A DNA stretch of 32,545 nucleotides, from contig NZ_BPQM01000082.1 of NCBI RefSeq assembly GCF_022179245.1, positions 1 through 32,545 of the forward strand, given 5' to 3'. The notes below the pieces were generated by a model. It made no database searches, was not told the DNA's origin, and saw only the letters and a program-made list of their open reading frames with translations. Source of the stretch: Methylobacterium gregans (lineage in GTDB: Bacteria; Pseudomonadota; Alphaproteobacteria; Rhizobiales; Beijerinckiaceae). Numbering within the stretch: the first letter of the stretch is position 1; each line of letters starts with the position of its first letter. Both the position numbers and the translations under genes were made by a program. This document shows, in pieces, positions 8,468 through 17,122 of the stretch.

Positions 8468-9145
8468 TCAGGGCACCCGCACCATCTCGAGCGGCTTGCC
8501 GCCATCGGTCTTGGCGTAGCTCTCCGGACCTGACGGTTCGAGACCGAGCGCGGTCTCGGGCTTGCCGTAGAGCATGAGCTTGAAGTCCTCGACGCGGGCG
8601 CCGTCGAGGCGCAGGCGCGCCACTGCGGGGTCGCAGGGCGCGCCGGTCTTCACGGTCAGCTCGGTCGCCTCGTCCTTCGGACCCTTGGAGACGGCGAGCG
8701 GACACAGCGGCGGCCCGCCGGGGCGTCGCAGCACCCAGGCGCCGACGAGCGCGGGGGCGTATGGCGCCCGCTCCACGCCGGCCGGCGCCCTGACCATGAA
8801 GTGGACGGGCGGCGTCTCGAAGCCGGTCTTCATGATCGTGGTTTCGTCCTCCCCGAACGCGAGCAGCGCCTTGCCGTCGCGGCCGAAGAGCCGGACGCCG
8901 GCGTCGTAGTTCCACGAGACCGCACGGCCGACCGCAGGTAGGCGTGTCGCGCATTCGGCAGCGGGTGTCGCATCCCAGTTCCGGCCCGTGCGCCGGGCCG
9001 TGAGCGCGATGCGGCAGCCCGGCTTGCCGTCGTCGGTTGCGACGAGCCATTCCCCGACGCTGTCCTTGATGTAGCTCGGGACCGGGGCCGCCCCGGCGTC
9101 GAAACCGAGCACGAGGCCGAGAGCGACCGGAAGCAGCCGACGCAT
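8468..9145 (-). CDS. Secreted protein with two AprI/Inh-like protease inhibitor domains
   Basis: A 225-aa exported protein with a signal peptide (1-19). Two similar units follow, each with a Trp near its start and two cysteines: W33...C44...C65 (GEWLV..PGCRI...AECATRL) and W137...C148...C171 (GAWVL..LCPLAV...APCDPA). This arrangement matches the Inh/AprI family, small beta-barrel inhibitors of serralysin-type metalloproteases in the periplasm. A tandem arrangement is less common than a single domain. The second unit is divergent, so one or both may bind something other than a protease. It follows the OmpA-family gene by 11 bases on the same strand and is probably in its operon. Confidence 0.65.
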   Translation of the reverse strand: MRRLLPVALGLVLGFDAGAAPVPSYIKDSVGEWLVATDDGKPGCRIALTARRTGRNWDATPAAECATRLPAVGRAVSWNYDAGVRLFGRDGKALLAFGEDETTIMKTGFETPPVHFMVRAPAGVERAPYAPALVGAWVLRRPGGPPLCPLAVSKGPKDEATELTVKTGAPCDPAVARLRLDGARVEDFKLMLYGKPETALGLEPSGPESYAKTDGGKPLEMVRVP

Positions 9146-9156
9146 GAGGGAACGCC

Positions 9157-10257
9157 TCAGTTCTGTTTGACGAGTTCGACCCGCCGATTCTTCGCACGGC
9201 CCTCCTCGGTATCGTTGCTCGCCAGCGGCGCGGCCATGCCGACGCCCTGCGGGGTCAGGCGCGCGGCGGAGATCCCCGCACCCTTGAGCGCGGCCACGAC
9301 GGCCTGCGCCCGGCGCCGCGACAGGTCGAGGTTGTAATCGATCCCCGCCTGGTTGTCGGTGTGCCCGACCACCAGTACCTTGGTGGCCGGAGCGCCGCGC
9401 AGGAAGCTGACGAGTTCGGTGAGTTGGGCGCCACTCTCGGGCTTGATGTCGGCTTTCGCGGTATCGAACTGGATCGCGTACAGGGCGACCCGGCCCTCGC
9501 GATCGAGCCCCTCGCCCATGGCACTGGCCGCGACGGTCTCCATGCGCTGCTCGCGTGCCGCGGTCTCGACCGTGACGACGAGTGCGACAAGCCGCCCGAC
9601 CCAGGCCTTGCAGTTCGATCCCGCCGAGACGTCACCGACGTTCCAGACGAGCACAGCGGCCTTGCCGTCCCCCTTCGGGAGGTCGAGCAGCGTGAAGCGC
9701 TGACCCGAGCGGTCTTCCTGCAGAACGCATTCCGTCCAGGGCCCGGCGATCATGTCGTAAGGGTAGAGCATATGGATCAGGCCGGTCTTGCTGCCGCCCG
9801 AACGCGCAGCGGTGACGCCGGAACCGCCACACTCGTCCCGGCTGCACTCGAACAACACGCTGCCACCGGCATCCTTCACGGTTTGCTGGTAACCGCGCAC
9901 CACCTCGAGGGCGGAGCGGCCCTCCGGCAGGAGATAGCTCATCCGGGTGACCCGCCCTTCGACCGCCAGCGGCTCGGGCGGAAGGAAAAGATCGTTGTTG
10001 CGGGCGTCGACTTTGTCCGCGCGCCGCTCGAGCTTGGCGTTCGGCAGCGCGATCTCGTCGAAGGCGCTCGCCTTGCTCTCGAGAAGAAGGCCGCCGCCGT
10101 AGCGGGGCAGCGCGGACGCGTCGCGTGCCCCGGGGGCGTCGCCCGGCGGGATGGCACCGGCTTTGAGCGGCGGCGCGGGGGGCGGAGCCGAGCGCGTCTG
10201 TTGCGGTCCAGCCGCCATGAGAAGCGGAATGGCAATGCCTACGAGCACGCGCTTCAT
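9157..10257 (-). CDS. DUF4892-OmpA family envelope protein
   Basis: A 366-aa exported protein. The ATG at 10255-10257 starts a clear signal sequence (MKRVLVGIAIPLLMAAG); an upstream ATG adds 21 residues. A Pro-rich linker follows. The middle resembles DUF4892 (SYLLPEGRSALEVVRGYQ ... VLFECSRDECGG, about 107-145). The C-terminal 110 residues are an OmpA peptidoglycan-binding domain with FDTAKADIKPES, VVGHTDNQAG, NLDLSRRRAQAV and AKNRRVEL. It should tether to the cell wall in the periplasm or outer membrane. It heads a two-gene minus-strand unit with the Inh-like gene. Confidence 0.88.
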   Translation of the reverse strand: MKRVLVGIAIPLLMAAGPQQTRSAPPPAPPLKAGAIPPGDAPGARDASALPRYGGGLLLESKASAFDEIALPNAKLERRADKVDARNNDLFLPPEPLAVEGRVTRMSYLLPEGRSALEVVRGYQQTVKDAGGSVLFECSRDECGGSGVTAARSGGSKTGLIHMLYPYDMIAGPWTECVLQEDRSGQRFTLLDLPKGDGKAAVLVWNVGDVSAGSNCKAWVGRLVALVVTVETAAREQRMETVAASAMGEGLDREGRVALYAIQFDTAKADIKPESGAQLTELVSFLRGAPATKVLVVGHTDNQAGIDYNLDLSRRRAQAVVAALKGAGISAARLTPQGVGMAAPLASNDTEEGRAKNRRVELVKQN

Positions 10258-10660
10258 CAGGTCTCCCCTCAGGCAAGGCCGGAGATCCATTTGGATAAGC
10301 TGCGCCGAGAGTTTCGGCAAGGAAGAACTGCATCAATCGAAATTTATGACATATGTCTGCAATACAGAAGAGAATTTTATAACATCGACATGATACGCAT
10401 TGAGATATCATAGATAAAGTCTGAAATTTATAAGTCTTAATTTTCTTATCTTGCACATCATATTGAACGGCTCAGACGCAATCATCTCCTGCAGCGCCGC
10501 GCGACGCGAGTCTTACTCGATCTCGTCCCTCTCGACGCGGAAGCGCACTGGTTCGAGACTGGCAACCTCTGCCCCAGGTCTCAGGTTCGAGCCGCAGCGC
10601 GCTTACCAAGGATATCGGCCGCCGAATGGACGAGGGTTCGGCCAGCCCTCAACCCCGAAC
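10258..10660. other. AT-rich gap at the right end of the suspected island
   Basis: From about 10310 to 10460 the sequence is very AT-rich, like the stretch before lemA, and includes a perfect palindrome GACATATGTC at 10348-10357. It probably holds the promoter of the minus-strand OmpA-family gene. The tRNA-Lys 3'-end copy lies at 10575-10609. No gene is seen. Confidence 0.5.
10575..10609 (+). repeat. Degenerate copy of the tRNA-Lys 3' end (possible attachment site)
   Basis: This 35-base stretch matches the 3' end of tRNA-Lys plus one base (6396-6430) at 29 of 35 positions without gaps, including GGTTCGAGCC and CAGCGCGCT. The mismatches destroy the T-stem and the similarity stops just 5' of the variable region, so it is not a functional tRNA. 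It is best read as the displaced 3' half left at the far end of an element that integrated into tRNA-Lys. Confidence 0.6.
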
Positions 10661-10900
10661 TCAGTAGCGGATGGCTCCCGCCGCATGGTTCTCGAAGGGG
10701 AGTTGTGCGGTCGCCGCCATCGGGTCGTCAGGGCCGACATGCGCGAGGGCCAGCGCGAGCCCGCCGAGCGCGACGAGGCAGAGCAGGCTCAGCAGAGCGA
10801 AGGTCACCCGCTCCGGCCTGTGGCGATGTCCGTGGATGAGCACGCAACCGGCCGTGAAAGCGGCCGCCTCGACGACCGGTATGGCGACAGCCAGCGTCAT
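10661..10900 (-). CDS. Small two-helix membrane protein
   Basis: A 79-aa protein starting at the ATG at 10898-10900, which has a strong ribosome binding site (GGAGG six bases upstream). An N-terminal hydrophobic segment (about 3-20) and a second one (about 33-56, TFALLSLLCLVALGGLALAL) flank a short basic His-rich loop (HGHRHRPER). The C-terminus is polar. The family is not recognised. It begins 52 bases beyond the suspected island end and may be its nearest core-genome neighbour. Confidence 0.6.
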   Translation of the reverse strand: MTLAVAIPVVEAAAFTAGCVLIHGHRHRPERVTFALLSLLCLVALGGLALALAHVGPDDPMAATAQLPFENHAAGAIRY

Positions 10901-11331
10901 GTCGGGCCTCCGCAGCGTCGTGCGTCCGGGCGATGAACGCTTCCGGTGCGCCATCATACCGCCTGCCGACCTGCGCCGCCACGGCGGCTGACGCGATCCG
11001 CGCGCGACCGCGTGGGGATCGAGGACCCGGACCGTCCCGCGGAGCATGGCGCAGCGCCCTCTCTAAGGCAGGATCACAAAACTGTGTCATGGCCCCGGGC
11101 CGAGCACGGATTACTTCTGCGGTCGCGTGACCCGATCACGTGACGCCCACCTTCGGCCTGCCGCAGCCTGGCTCGGCAGGCTTTTTCTTCGCGCGCCGCC
11201 GCGCCGCAAAGGGGTCCCCGGCCCCTCCCACAGCCCCGCCACACGAACGCGTGAGGTACGCCTGCTGGGCCTATGGTCGCGGCCGACCTCTGCCGTAGAT
11301 TGCGAGATGGAATAAATCGCAGGAGGAAAAC
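10901..11331. other. Gap upstream of the cytochrome c gene
   Basis: About 430 bases without a convincing gene. It contains a plus-strand terminator-like hairpin at 11156-11186 that no recognised gene precedes. The last 140 bases should hold the cytochrome c promoter, but no clear promoter was identified. Confidence 0.5.
11156..11186 (+). terminator. Orphan Rho-independent terminator
   Basis: GCCTGCCG (11156-11163) pairs perfectly with CGGCAGGC (11174-11181) over a 10-base loop and is followed by five T. The hairpin is oriented for plus-strand transcription, yet the nearest annotated gene on that strand upstream is more than 2.5 kb away. It may end a small RNA or act as an attenuator in the cytochrome c leader. 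Confidence 0.7.
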
Positions 11332-11697
11332 GTGCGGTCACCCGTTCTCGGCGCAGCCATGCTGCTGCTGCTTCCCGTCTCGGCCAATGCGCAGGACGCG
11401 GGCGATCCGGCCGCCGGCGAGAAGGCGTTCGCCCCCTGCAAGGCGTGCCACAATTTCGAGAAGAACGGCGTCGGCCCCGACCTGAAGGGTGTCGTCGGTC
11501 GCAAGGCCGGAACCTACGAGGGCTACAGCTACTCTGCGGCACTCAAGAACTCGGGCCTGACCTGGGACGAGGCCAACCTTCACGAGTGGCTGAAGGACCC
11601 CAAGGCCAAGGTGCCTGGCACGAAGATGATCTTCCAGGGCATCAAGGACGACAAGAAGGTCAACGACGTCATCGCCTACCTGAAGTCGAAGAGCTGA
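11332..11697 (+). CDS. Class I c-type cytochrome
   Basis: A 121-aa periplasmic electron carrier related to cytochromes c2/c550. A signal peptide (1-20, ending SANA) is followed by the haem-binding motif C36-K-A-C39-H40 and the distal Met ligand M99 in VPGTKMIFQGI, and the protein ends with the usual helix VNDVIAYLKSK. The start is GTG at 11332, chosen because an ideal AGGAGG lies five bases upstream (11321-11326). It is monocistronic. The specific partner (an oxidase, the bc1 complex or an alcohol dehydrogenase) cannot be told from the sequence. Confidence 0.93.
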   Translation: MRSPVLGAAMLLLLPVSANAQDAGDPAAGEKAFAPCKACHNFEKNGVGPDLKGVVGRKAGTYEGYSYSAALKNSGLTWDEANLHEWLKDPKAKVPGTKMIFQGIKDDKKVNDVIAYLKSKS

Positions 11698-11751
11698 GGG
11701 CGGGACGGACGCCCCTCGTCGGCGGCGCGTCCGGAGAGGCCGCGCCGGCCC

Positions 11752-13110
11752 TCAGCCGGACGCGCCGCCGGGCTCCGTCAGGGCGCGCCGGACGGTCGAG
11801 CGCGCGGCCTCGATCGCCACCGTGGCGGCGCCGAGCATGCGCGGCTCGGTCGGTCGGTTGAGAGCGTGGCGCGCGATGCTGGCGGCGAGGTCGTCCACCT
11901 CGCCTGCCATTACCTCCAGCCGCTCGCGGTCCGTCTCGCGGCGCGCCTCCGAGCGGAGCGCGAGCAGGCGCTCCGTCGCCACCGCGATCCGCTCCCGGCG
12001 GATGCGGCCGAGGCGCTGCCGAAGCCAGGCGACCGTCGATCCGACGCCGCCGGCCAGGATGGCCACGAGGTAGATCCAGCTCTCGTAGCGCTCGATGAAG
12101 GTTTCCTGCTCGCGCTCGTAATAGTCGATTGCCCCTGGGTGGATCGGCAGGCGCGCGCTGGTGGCGTCCGCGGTGTCCTCGTAGCTCGGATGCGTGACGT
12201 CCTCGGCGGCCGGCACGGTCTCGGCCAGCGCCGCGCGCATCTCGAACAGGTGCTGCGTCACCTCGGCGGCCAGGCTGCGCGAGAGGTCGGCCCGCGCAAC
12301 CAGACGGTAGGAGGAGCCGATCGTCGCGACGTCCTCGGCCGGCAGGCGGGGATTGCCGCCGAACAGGGCGGCCGGGACCGTGACGGGCTGCAGGCGCGGC
12401 CGGCGTGCCAGGACCGCGGCGGCGTCGGGCACCCCGACGAGCGTGACCGCGCCGTCCGCGCTCGCCTGTCGGACATGACCGATCAGCCGCCGCGCGGCCG
12501 GCGAAGTCGGGGTCGTCACCAGCACCAGGGCGTCGATGCGCCCTTCGCCGAGGGCCGCCGTGACGTCGGCCTCGGCCACCGGCACGAGCGCGACGGCGGT
12601 CTTCGGAACATCCGCCTCCGGCACTTCGGTCAGCGGCTCCAACCCGTAATGGGCGGCGAGGTCGCCCACCAGGGTCCTGTCCGCGGTCCGGCTCGCCAGG
12701 ATGCCCAGGCGCCGGCCGGCGAGATCCGGGATGGCTCCGATGCCGGAGGCGGCCGGTGCGGCGACGAAGGCGGCGAGTTCCCGAAGGACCGCGAGGGACA
12801 GGCCGTTGCCCGGCATCGCCACGTCCGGCCGGATCACCGCCAGATCGGCCTTGCCGCTCCGGAGGGCCTCCGCACTCTCGCGCACCCCGTCGAAGGACAG
12901 GATCTGCAGCCGGATCCCGAGCTTGCGCCGGGCGAGTTCGTCCGCGTAGGCCCGCAGCAGGGCCGGCTCGGTGCCGCCGTTCGGCGCGACCGCGAGCGTC
13001 AGCGTCGTCGCGCGCGAGAACGAGAACAGCGCGACGGCGGCCACGACGAGAAGGGCCGCCAAGCCGAGGAGCCACGCCTCGCGCCCGCCCGGCAACACCA
13101 CCTTGCGCAC
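11752..13110 (-). CDS. Membrane-anchored TAXI-family solute-binding protein
   Basis: A 452-aa protein. A transmembrane segment (about 13-31) precedes a periplasmic domain (35-340) with TAXI-type features: LAVAPNGGTEPALLRAYADE, SFDGVRESAEALRSGKADLA and the later LPIHPGAIDYYER block. A second transmembrane segment (about 345-365, IYLVAILAGGVGSTVAWL) leads into a charged, probably coiled-coil cytoplasmic tail (370-452). Ordinary TAXI proteins feed TRAP transporters, but no TRAP permease gene is adjacent, so this may sense a ligand and signal across the membrane. The upstream DNA is shared with the divergent 80-aa gene. Confidence 0.75.
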   Translation of the reverse strand: MRKVVLPGGREAWLLGLAALLVVAAVALFSFSRATTLTLAVAPNGGTEPALLRAYADELARRKLGIRLQILSFDGVRESAEALRSGKADLAVIRPDVAMPGNGLSLAVLRELAAFVAAPAASGIGAIPDLAGRRLGILASRTADRTLVGDLAAHYGLEPLTEVPEADVPKTAVALVPVAEADVTAALGEGRIDALVLVTTPTSPAARRLIGHVRQASADGAVTLVGVPDAAAVLARRPRLQPVTVPAALFGGNPRLPAEDVATIGSSYRLVARADLSRSLAAEVTQHLFEMRAALAETVPAAEDVTHPSYEDTADATSARLPIHPGAIDYYEREQETFIERYESWIYLVAILAGGVGSTVAWLRQRLGRIRRERIAVATERLLALRSEARRETDRERLEVMAGEVDDLAASIARHALNRPTEPRMLGAATVAIEAARSTVRRALTEPGGASG

Positions 13111-13200
13111 CCCCCGCCCTCCCTTCGCCCCAGACCGGCCGCGGCGCCCGGACGGACGACGCGGTGCCGACTTACGCGAGACCCGCGCAAAGGGATCCGA

Positions 13201-13255
13201 GATCCTAACGACACGCTCACGCGATCGGCCCCGCTTCCCGCTCGAACCCTAACGC
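13201..13255 (+). promoter_or_regulatory. Promoter/operator module shared with the kdp operon
   Basis: The module is GATCCT (13201-13206), 15 bases, CGATCG (13222-13227), 8 bases, then TCCCGCTCGAACCCTAACGC (13236-13255). The same three blocks with identical spacings occur upstream of the kdp operon on the minus strand (22160 down to 22106). It lies 59 bases before the 80-aa gene and in the same orientation. KdpE is the obvious candidate regulator, by inference. Confidence 0.6.
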
Positions 13256-13313
13256 CGCACGGCTCAGATTCGGTGCGCGCTCACGCGAGGAGCGCGCGAA
13301 CCCCGGACACCCG

Positions 13314-13556
13314 ATGTCGCCCCGTCGTTCAGCCACCGCCCCCGGCGGCCCCGTCCAACCCGATCGCGCCGCAGCGGCCGCGCAGTTCGTCGTCGGCCAG
13401 GACCCGGCGGGCCGCTGGCTCGCCATCGAGATCCACGGGCGCGCGGGCGGCCTGTTCCGGAGCCGGCAGGACGCCGTGGACTACGCCGAGGACGAGACGG
13501 GCCACCGTCCGGACGCCGTGTTCCTGTCGAGCGAGCACCTCGAACTGCGCCTGTGA
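13314..13556 (+). CDS. Small soluble protein, possible Kdp regulon member
   Basis: An 80-aa protein with a disordered N-terminus and a short alpha/beta domain (about 24-80): QFVVGQDPAGRWLAIEIHGR, then LFRSRQDAVDYAEDETGHRP. The pattern resembles small DUF2188-like proteins (strand, strand, then a helix with A-x-x-x-A), but assignment is uncertain. No signal or membrane segment is present. It converges with kdpE (34 bases between stops) and its upstream DNA carries the same module as the kdp operon, which suggests a role in or near the potassium or osmotic response. Confidence 0.7.
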   Translation: MSPRRSATAPGGPVQPDRAAAAAQFVVGQDPAGRWLAIEIHGRAGGLFRSRQDAVDYAEDETGHRPDAVFLSSEHLELRL

Positions 13557-13590
13557 CCGCCGGGCCGGGAACGCGCTCCGCGGGTGAACC

Positions 13591-14337
13591 TCAGGGGTCC
13601 GACCCCGGCACCGGCGGCCGCGCGGCGCCCGTCGCGCGCGGGTCGAGGTCCAGCCCGTCGTCCGGCGCCCGCAGGCGGTAGCCGACGCCGGTCTCGGTGA
13701 GGAGGATGCGCGGGCGTTCCGGGTCGACCTCCAGCTTCTGCCGGAGCTGGCGCATGTAGACGCGCAGGTACTGGGGCTCGGAGGAGGCCGAGACCGCCTG
13801 CATGAGCTGCGCGTGGGTCAGCACCTTGCCGGCGTGCAGCACGAGCACGCGGAGGAAATCGTACTCGCGCGGCGTCAGCTTCACCGCGACGCCGTCGACC
13901 CTCACGACGCGCCGGACGAGATCGACCGAGAGACCGTCGACCCGGAAGACCGGGCGCTCCCCCTTCTGGGCGAGCTGGTGCCGCAAGGCGGCGCGCAGCC
14001 GCGCGAGCAGCTCGGCCATGCCGAAGGGCTTGGTGACGTAGTCGTCGGCACCGAGATCGAGGGCCTCGACCTTGCCGCCCTCGTCGTCGCGGCTCGACAG
14101 AACCACCACCGGCAGGCCGGGATGGCCCGCCCGTATGGCGCGCAGCAGGTCGTGCCCGCGCATGTCTGGCAGGCCGAGATCGAGGATGACGAGGTCCGGG
14201 CTCTGCCGGCCGAGGAGATCCAGGGCGGCCGCCGCGTTCGGCGCCTCCACGACGGCGTAGCCCTGGGTCGAGAGCCCCGTGCGCAGGAGCCTGCGGATTG
14301 GCGGCTCGTCGTCGATGACGAGGACGGTCGGGCTCAT
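13591..14337 (-). CDS. kdpE: KdpE response regulator
   Basis: A 248-aa OmpR/PhoB-type regulator that activates the kdp operon. The receiver domain (1-120) has the acidic pair D9-D10, phosphoacceptor D53 in [10 protein letters not shown] and K103 in YVTKPFG. The winged-helix DNA-binding domain (about 130-230) has [20 protein letters not shown] and [15 protein letters not shown], which resembles KdpE closely. The C-terminal 20 residues are an extra Asp/Pro-rich tail. The start codon overlaps the kdpD stop (ATGA), so it is translationally coupled to kdpD and is the last gene of the operon. Confidence 0.96.
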   Translation of the reverse strand: MSPTVLVIDDEPPIRRLLRTGLSTQGYAVVEAPNAAAALDLLGRQSPDLVILDLGLPDMRGHDLLRAIRAGHPGLPVVVLSSRDDEGGKVEALDLGADDYVTKPFGMAELLARLRAALRHQLAQKGERPVFRVDGLSVDLVRRVVRVDGVAVKLTPREYDFLRVLVLHAGKVLTHAQLMQAVSASSEPQYLRVYMRQLRQKLEVDPERPRILLTETGVGYRLRAPDDGLDLDPRATGAARPPVPGSDP

Positions 14338-17051
14338 GCGGCGAGATCCCCTGGCACGGTTCGGGCCGGAACCGGGAGCGTCACGGTGAAGACCGCGCCC
14401 GGCCGGTCGCTCCGGTTGCCGGCCGTGACGGTGCCGCCCATCGCATCGACGAAGCCGCGCGCGATGGCGAGGCCGAGGCCGGTGCCCGCTCGGACCCGAT
14501 CGCTCAGGCGCACCCGGTAGAACTTGTCGAAGACCCGCTCGAGCGCGTCCGCGGGCAGGCCGTCGCCCTCGTCCAAAACCGCGATGATCACGGCGCGTCC
14601 CTCGCGCCGGGCGCGGACCGTCACGGTCGTGCCCGCGGGGGCGTATTTGGCGGCGTTGTCGAGCAGGTTGACCAGCACCTGCTCGAACAGGACCGGGTCG
14701 AGCCGGAGCGCGGGCAGATCGGCCTCCATCTCGACCGAGACCCGGTGCGCGGAGAGCACCCGTTCGACCCGTCGCAAAGCGGTGTCGACGGTCTCGGCGA
14801 CGTCCTGCGCCGAGAGGTTCGGGGCGACGGCGCCGGCCTCCAGGCGCGTCATGTCGAGCAGGTTTGCGATGAAGCGGTTGAGCCGCTCCGCCTCCTCGAT
14901 GATGGTCGCCAGGAGGTCTGTCTTCGCCTCCGGGGGAAGCGCCGCGTCGAGGTCGCGCAACGTGCTGGCCGAGCCGAGCACCGAGGCCAGGGGCGTGCGC
15001 AGGTCGTGGCTGATCGAGGTGAGGAGCGCGCGGGCCAGGCGGTCGGTCTCGGCGGCACGCTCGGCCCGGTCGAGATCCTCGACGAGGCGCACCCGCTCGA
15101 TCGCGAGCGCGCCCATGTCGGCGAGCGCGTCGAGCAGGCGCCGGCCTTCCGGCGTCAGGATCGGCCCCGTGCCGTCCGCGTCGAGGCCGATCACCCCGAG
15201 CGTGCCGCGCCCGGTGCGCATCGGCAGGAACAGCCGCCGGGCGCCGGGCAGCGTGTCGGCGCCGCGGCCGGCCGGGCGGTCGTTGTCGAAGGCCCATTGC
15301 GCCGCGGCGAGGTCGGCCTCCTCCAGCCTGTCCTCGGGCGGGTAGCCCGCCCGGACCGCGACGGCCTTGCCCTCCGGCAGCAGCAGCACGACCCGCACCC
15401 GCAGCATGGCCGCGACCTGCGCAGAGGTGGCCCAGAGCACGTCGTCGAGCGTCCCGCAGGCCGCGAGCTTGCGCGAGAAGCCGAACAGCCGCTCCGTCGA
15501 CCGGGCGCGGCCCTGGGCGACCAGCGCCACTGCGCGCGCGCGGGCCGCGAGGTTCGAGACCAGAACCGCCACCACGGTGAAGAGCAGGAAGGCCGCGACG
15601 TTGGTCGGGTCGGCGATGGTGAAGGTGTAGACCGGGGGCAGGAAGAAGAAGTTGTAGGCGAGCGAGGACGCCAGCACCGCGGTGAGCGAGGGCCCGAGCC
15701 CCCACCGCACCGCCACCGCGACGACCGCGGTCAGCAGCATCAGGTCGGCGTTCTCGAGCCCGGTATAGGGCTGGGCCAGGATCGCCGCGCCGAGCCCGAG
15801 GCCGGCCACCAGCAGCGCCATGAGGTAGGGCCCGGCCTCGAACCTCCGCGGCGGCGCGGCGGTCGCCACCGGCCGGCGCGGCGGCGTCGCGGCCGGCGCG
15901 GCCTCGCCCGGCACCACGTGCACGCTGATATTGCCGCTGCGGCGCACGAGGTCGTGCACGACCGAGCCGTTCACGAGCTCGAACATCCACGAGCGCGTCG
16001 CCTTGCCGACTACGATGTGGTTGACGTTGGCGGACTGCGCGTAGGCGAGGATATCGTCGGCGGTGCGCCGTCCGCCCGGCAGGGTGACGGCGTCGCCGCC
16101 GAGCCGGTCGGCCAGCCGCAGGGCCTCGGCCACCCGGTCGCGGGCCGCCTCGCCGAGCCCGGCCGCGCGCGGTCCCTCGACGGAGAGCGCGGTCCAGGGC
16201 GCGTGCAGCCGGTCGGCGAGCCGCTTGGCGTAGCGCACGAGACCCGTCGCGCGCGGATCCTCGTTCACGCAGACCAGCACCCGCTCGCCGGCCGCCCAGG
16301 GGCCGGAGATCGCGTTGGCCCGCATGTGGCCGAGGAGCTCGTCGTCGACCCGGTCGGCGGTGCGCCGGAGCGCCAGCTCGCGCAGGGCCGTGAGGTTGCC
16401 CCGCGAGAAGTAGTGCCGCAGCGCCCGCTCGGCATTGGCCGGAACGTAGACCTTGCCCTCCGCGAGGCGCTGGATCAGGTCGTCCGGGTTGAGGTCGACG
16501 ACCTCGATGTCGTCGGCCCGGTCGAGCACGCCGTCCGGCACGGTCTCGCGCACGCGGATGCGGGTGATCGCCGCCACCACGTCGTTCAGGCTCTCCACGT
16601 GCTGGATGTTGAGCGTGGTGAGCACGTCGATGCCGGCGTCGAGCAGTTCCTCCACGTCCTGGTAGCGTTTGGGGTGGCGCGAGCCCGGCGCGTTGGTGTG
16701 GGCGAGCTCGTCCACCAGGGCGAGCTGGGGCCGCCGGGCGAGCAGCGCGTCGAGGTCCATCTCCTCCAGGACCGTACCCCGGTAGGGCACCGCGCGGCGG
16801 GGGATCACCGCGAACCCGTCGAGCAGGGCCTGCGTCTCGGCACGGCCGTGGGTCTCGACGATCCCGACCACCACGTCCGCCCCCGCCCGCAGCCGGGCAC
16901 GCCCGACGGTCAGCATCTCGTAGGTCTTGCCGACGCCGGGCGCGGCGCCGAGGAAGACCTTGAGCCGGCCACGCGAGCGCTCCTCCCGGCGCGCCGCCTT
17001 CAGGAGCGCGTCGGGCGAGGGGCGGTTCGGGTCGCGGCCGGCCTCCGGCAT
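14334..17051 (-). CDS. kdpD: KdpD sensor histidine kinase
   Basis: A 905-aa membrane kinase that controls kdp expression in response to potassium limitation. The N-terminal KdpD domain has Walker [10 protein letters not shown] (about 34-42) and [20 protein letters not shown]; a universal-stress-like domain follows (about 245-370). Four transmembrane segments lie near 415-505, then a GAF-like region, the HisKA box [10 protein letters not shown] with phosphorylated H682 (E. coli H673), and HATPase boxes [18 protein letters not shown] and GTGLGLAIA. The ATG at 17049-17051 is preferred because GAGGAG lies about five bases upstream; a longer reading adds 12 residues encoded by the tandem hairpins. 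Confidence 0.95.
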   Translation of the reverse strand: MPEAGRDPNRPSPDALLKAARREERSRGRLKVFLGAAPGVGKTYEMLTVGRARLRAGADVVVGIVETHGRAETQALLDGFAVIPRRAVPYRGTVLEEMDLDALLARRPQLALVDELAHTNAPGSRHPKRYQDVEELLDAGIDVLTTLNIQHVESLNDVVAAITRIRVRETVPDGVLDRADDIEVVDLNPDDLIQRLAEGKVYVPANAERALRHYFSRGNLTALRELALRRTADRVDDELLGHMRANAISGPWAAGERVLVCVNEDPRATGLVRYAKRLADRLHAPWTALSVEGPRAAGLGEAARDRVAEALRLADRLGGDAVTLPGGRRTADDILAYAQSANVNHIVVGKATRSWMFELVNGSVVHDLVRRSGNISVHVVPGEAAPAATPPRRPVATAAPPRRFEAGPYLMALLVAGLGLGAAILAQPYTGLENADLMLLTAVVAVAVRWGLGPSLTAVLASSLAYNFFFLPPVYTFTIADPTNVAAFLLFTVVAVLVSNLAARARAVALVAQGRARSTERLFGFSRKLAACGTLDDVLWATSAQVAAMLRVRVVLLLPEGKAVAVRAGYPPEDRLEEADLAAAQWAFDNDRPAGRGADTLPGARRLFLPMRTGRGTLGVIGLDADGTGPILTPEGRRLLDALADMGALAIERVRLVEDLDRAERAAETDRLARALLTSISHDLRTPLASVLGSASTLRDLDAALPPEAKTDLLATIIEEAERLNRFIANLLDMTRLEAGAVAPNLSAQDVAETVDTALRRVERVLSAHRVSVEMEADLPALRLDPVLFEQVLVNLLDNAAKYAPAGTTVTVRARREGRAVIIAVLDEGDGLPADALERVFDKFYRVRLSDRVRAGTGLGLAIARGFVDAMGGTVTAGNRSDRPGAVFTVTLPVPARTVPGDLAA

Positions 17052-17064
17052 TTGGGCTCCTCGG

Positions 17065-17099
17065 GGCACCTGCGGGTGCCGGGGCACCTCTGGGGTGCC
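17065..17099 (-). repeat. Tandem hairpins between kdpC and kdpD
   Basis: Two adjacent stem-loops share the 6-bp stem GGCACC/GGTGCC: 17065-17080 with a 4-base loop and 17083-17099 with a 5-base loop. They occupy most of the kdpC-kdpD junction, directly ahead of the kdpD ribosome binding site. No T-run follows, so they are not typical terminators. They may lower expression of kdpDE relative to the pump genes or protect the upstream mRNA from decay. Confidence 0.65.
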
Positions 17100-17122
17100 G
17101 TCACGGCATCGTCACAGCTGGG

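Larger units (their letters stand above)
6354..10609. mobile_element. Suspected decayed tRNA-Lys genomic island (about 4.2 kb)
   Basis: The region is bounded by intact tRNA-Lys on the left and a mutated copy of its 3' end on the right, in the same orientation. A recombinase C-terminal remnant lies just inside the left end. AT-rich blocks unlike the rest of the window occur just inside both ends. The cargo (lemA, M48 protease, Inh-like and DUF4892-OmpA genes) has host-like GC3, so the insertion is either old or came from a similar genome. No intact mobility gene remains. Confidence 0.45.

Noticed and set aside
10575..10609. A second functional tRNA-Lys
   Set aside because: Only the 3' end is similar; the T-stem is broken and no D-arm or anticodon arm can be formed upstream.
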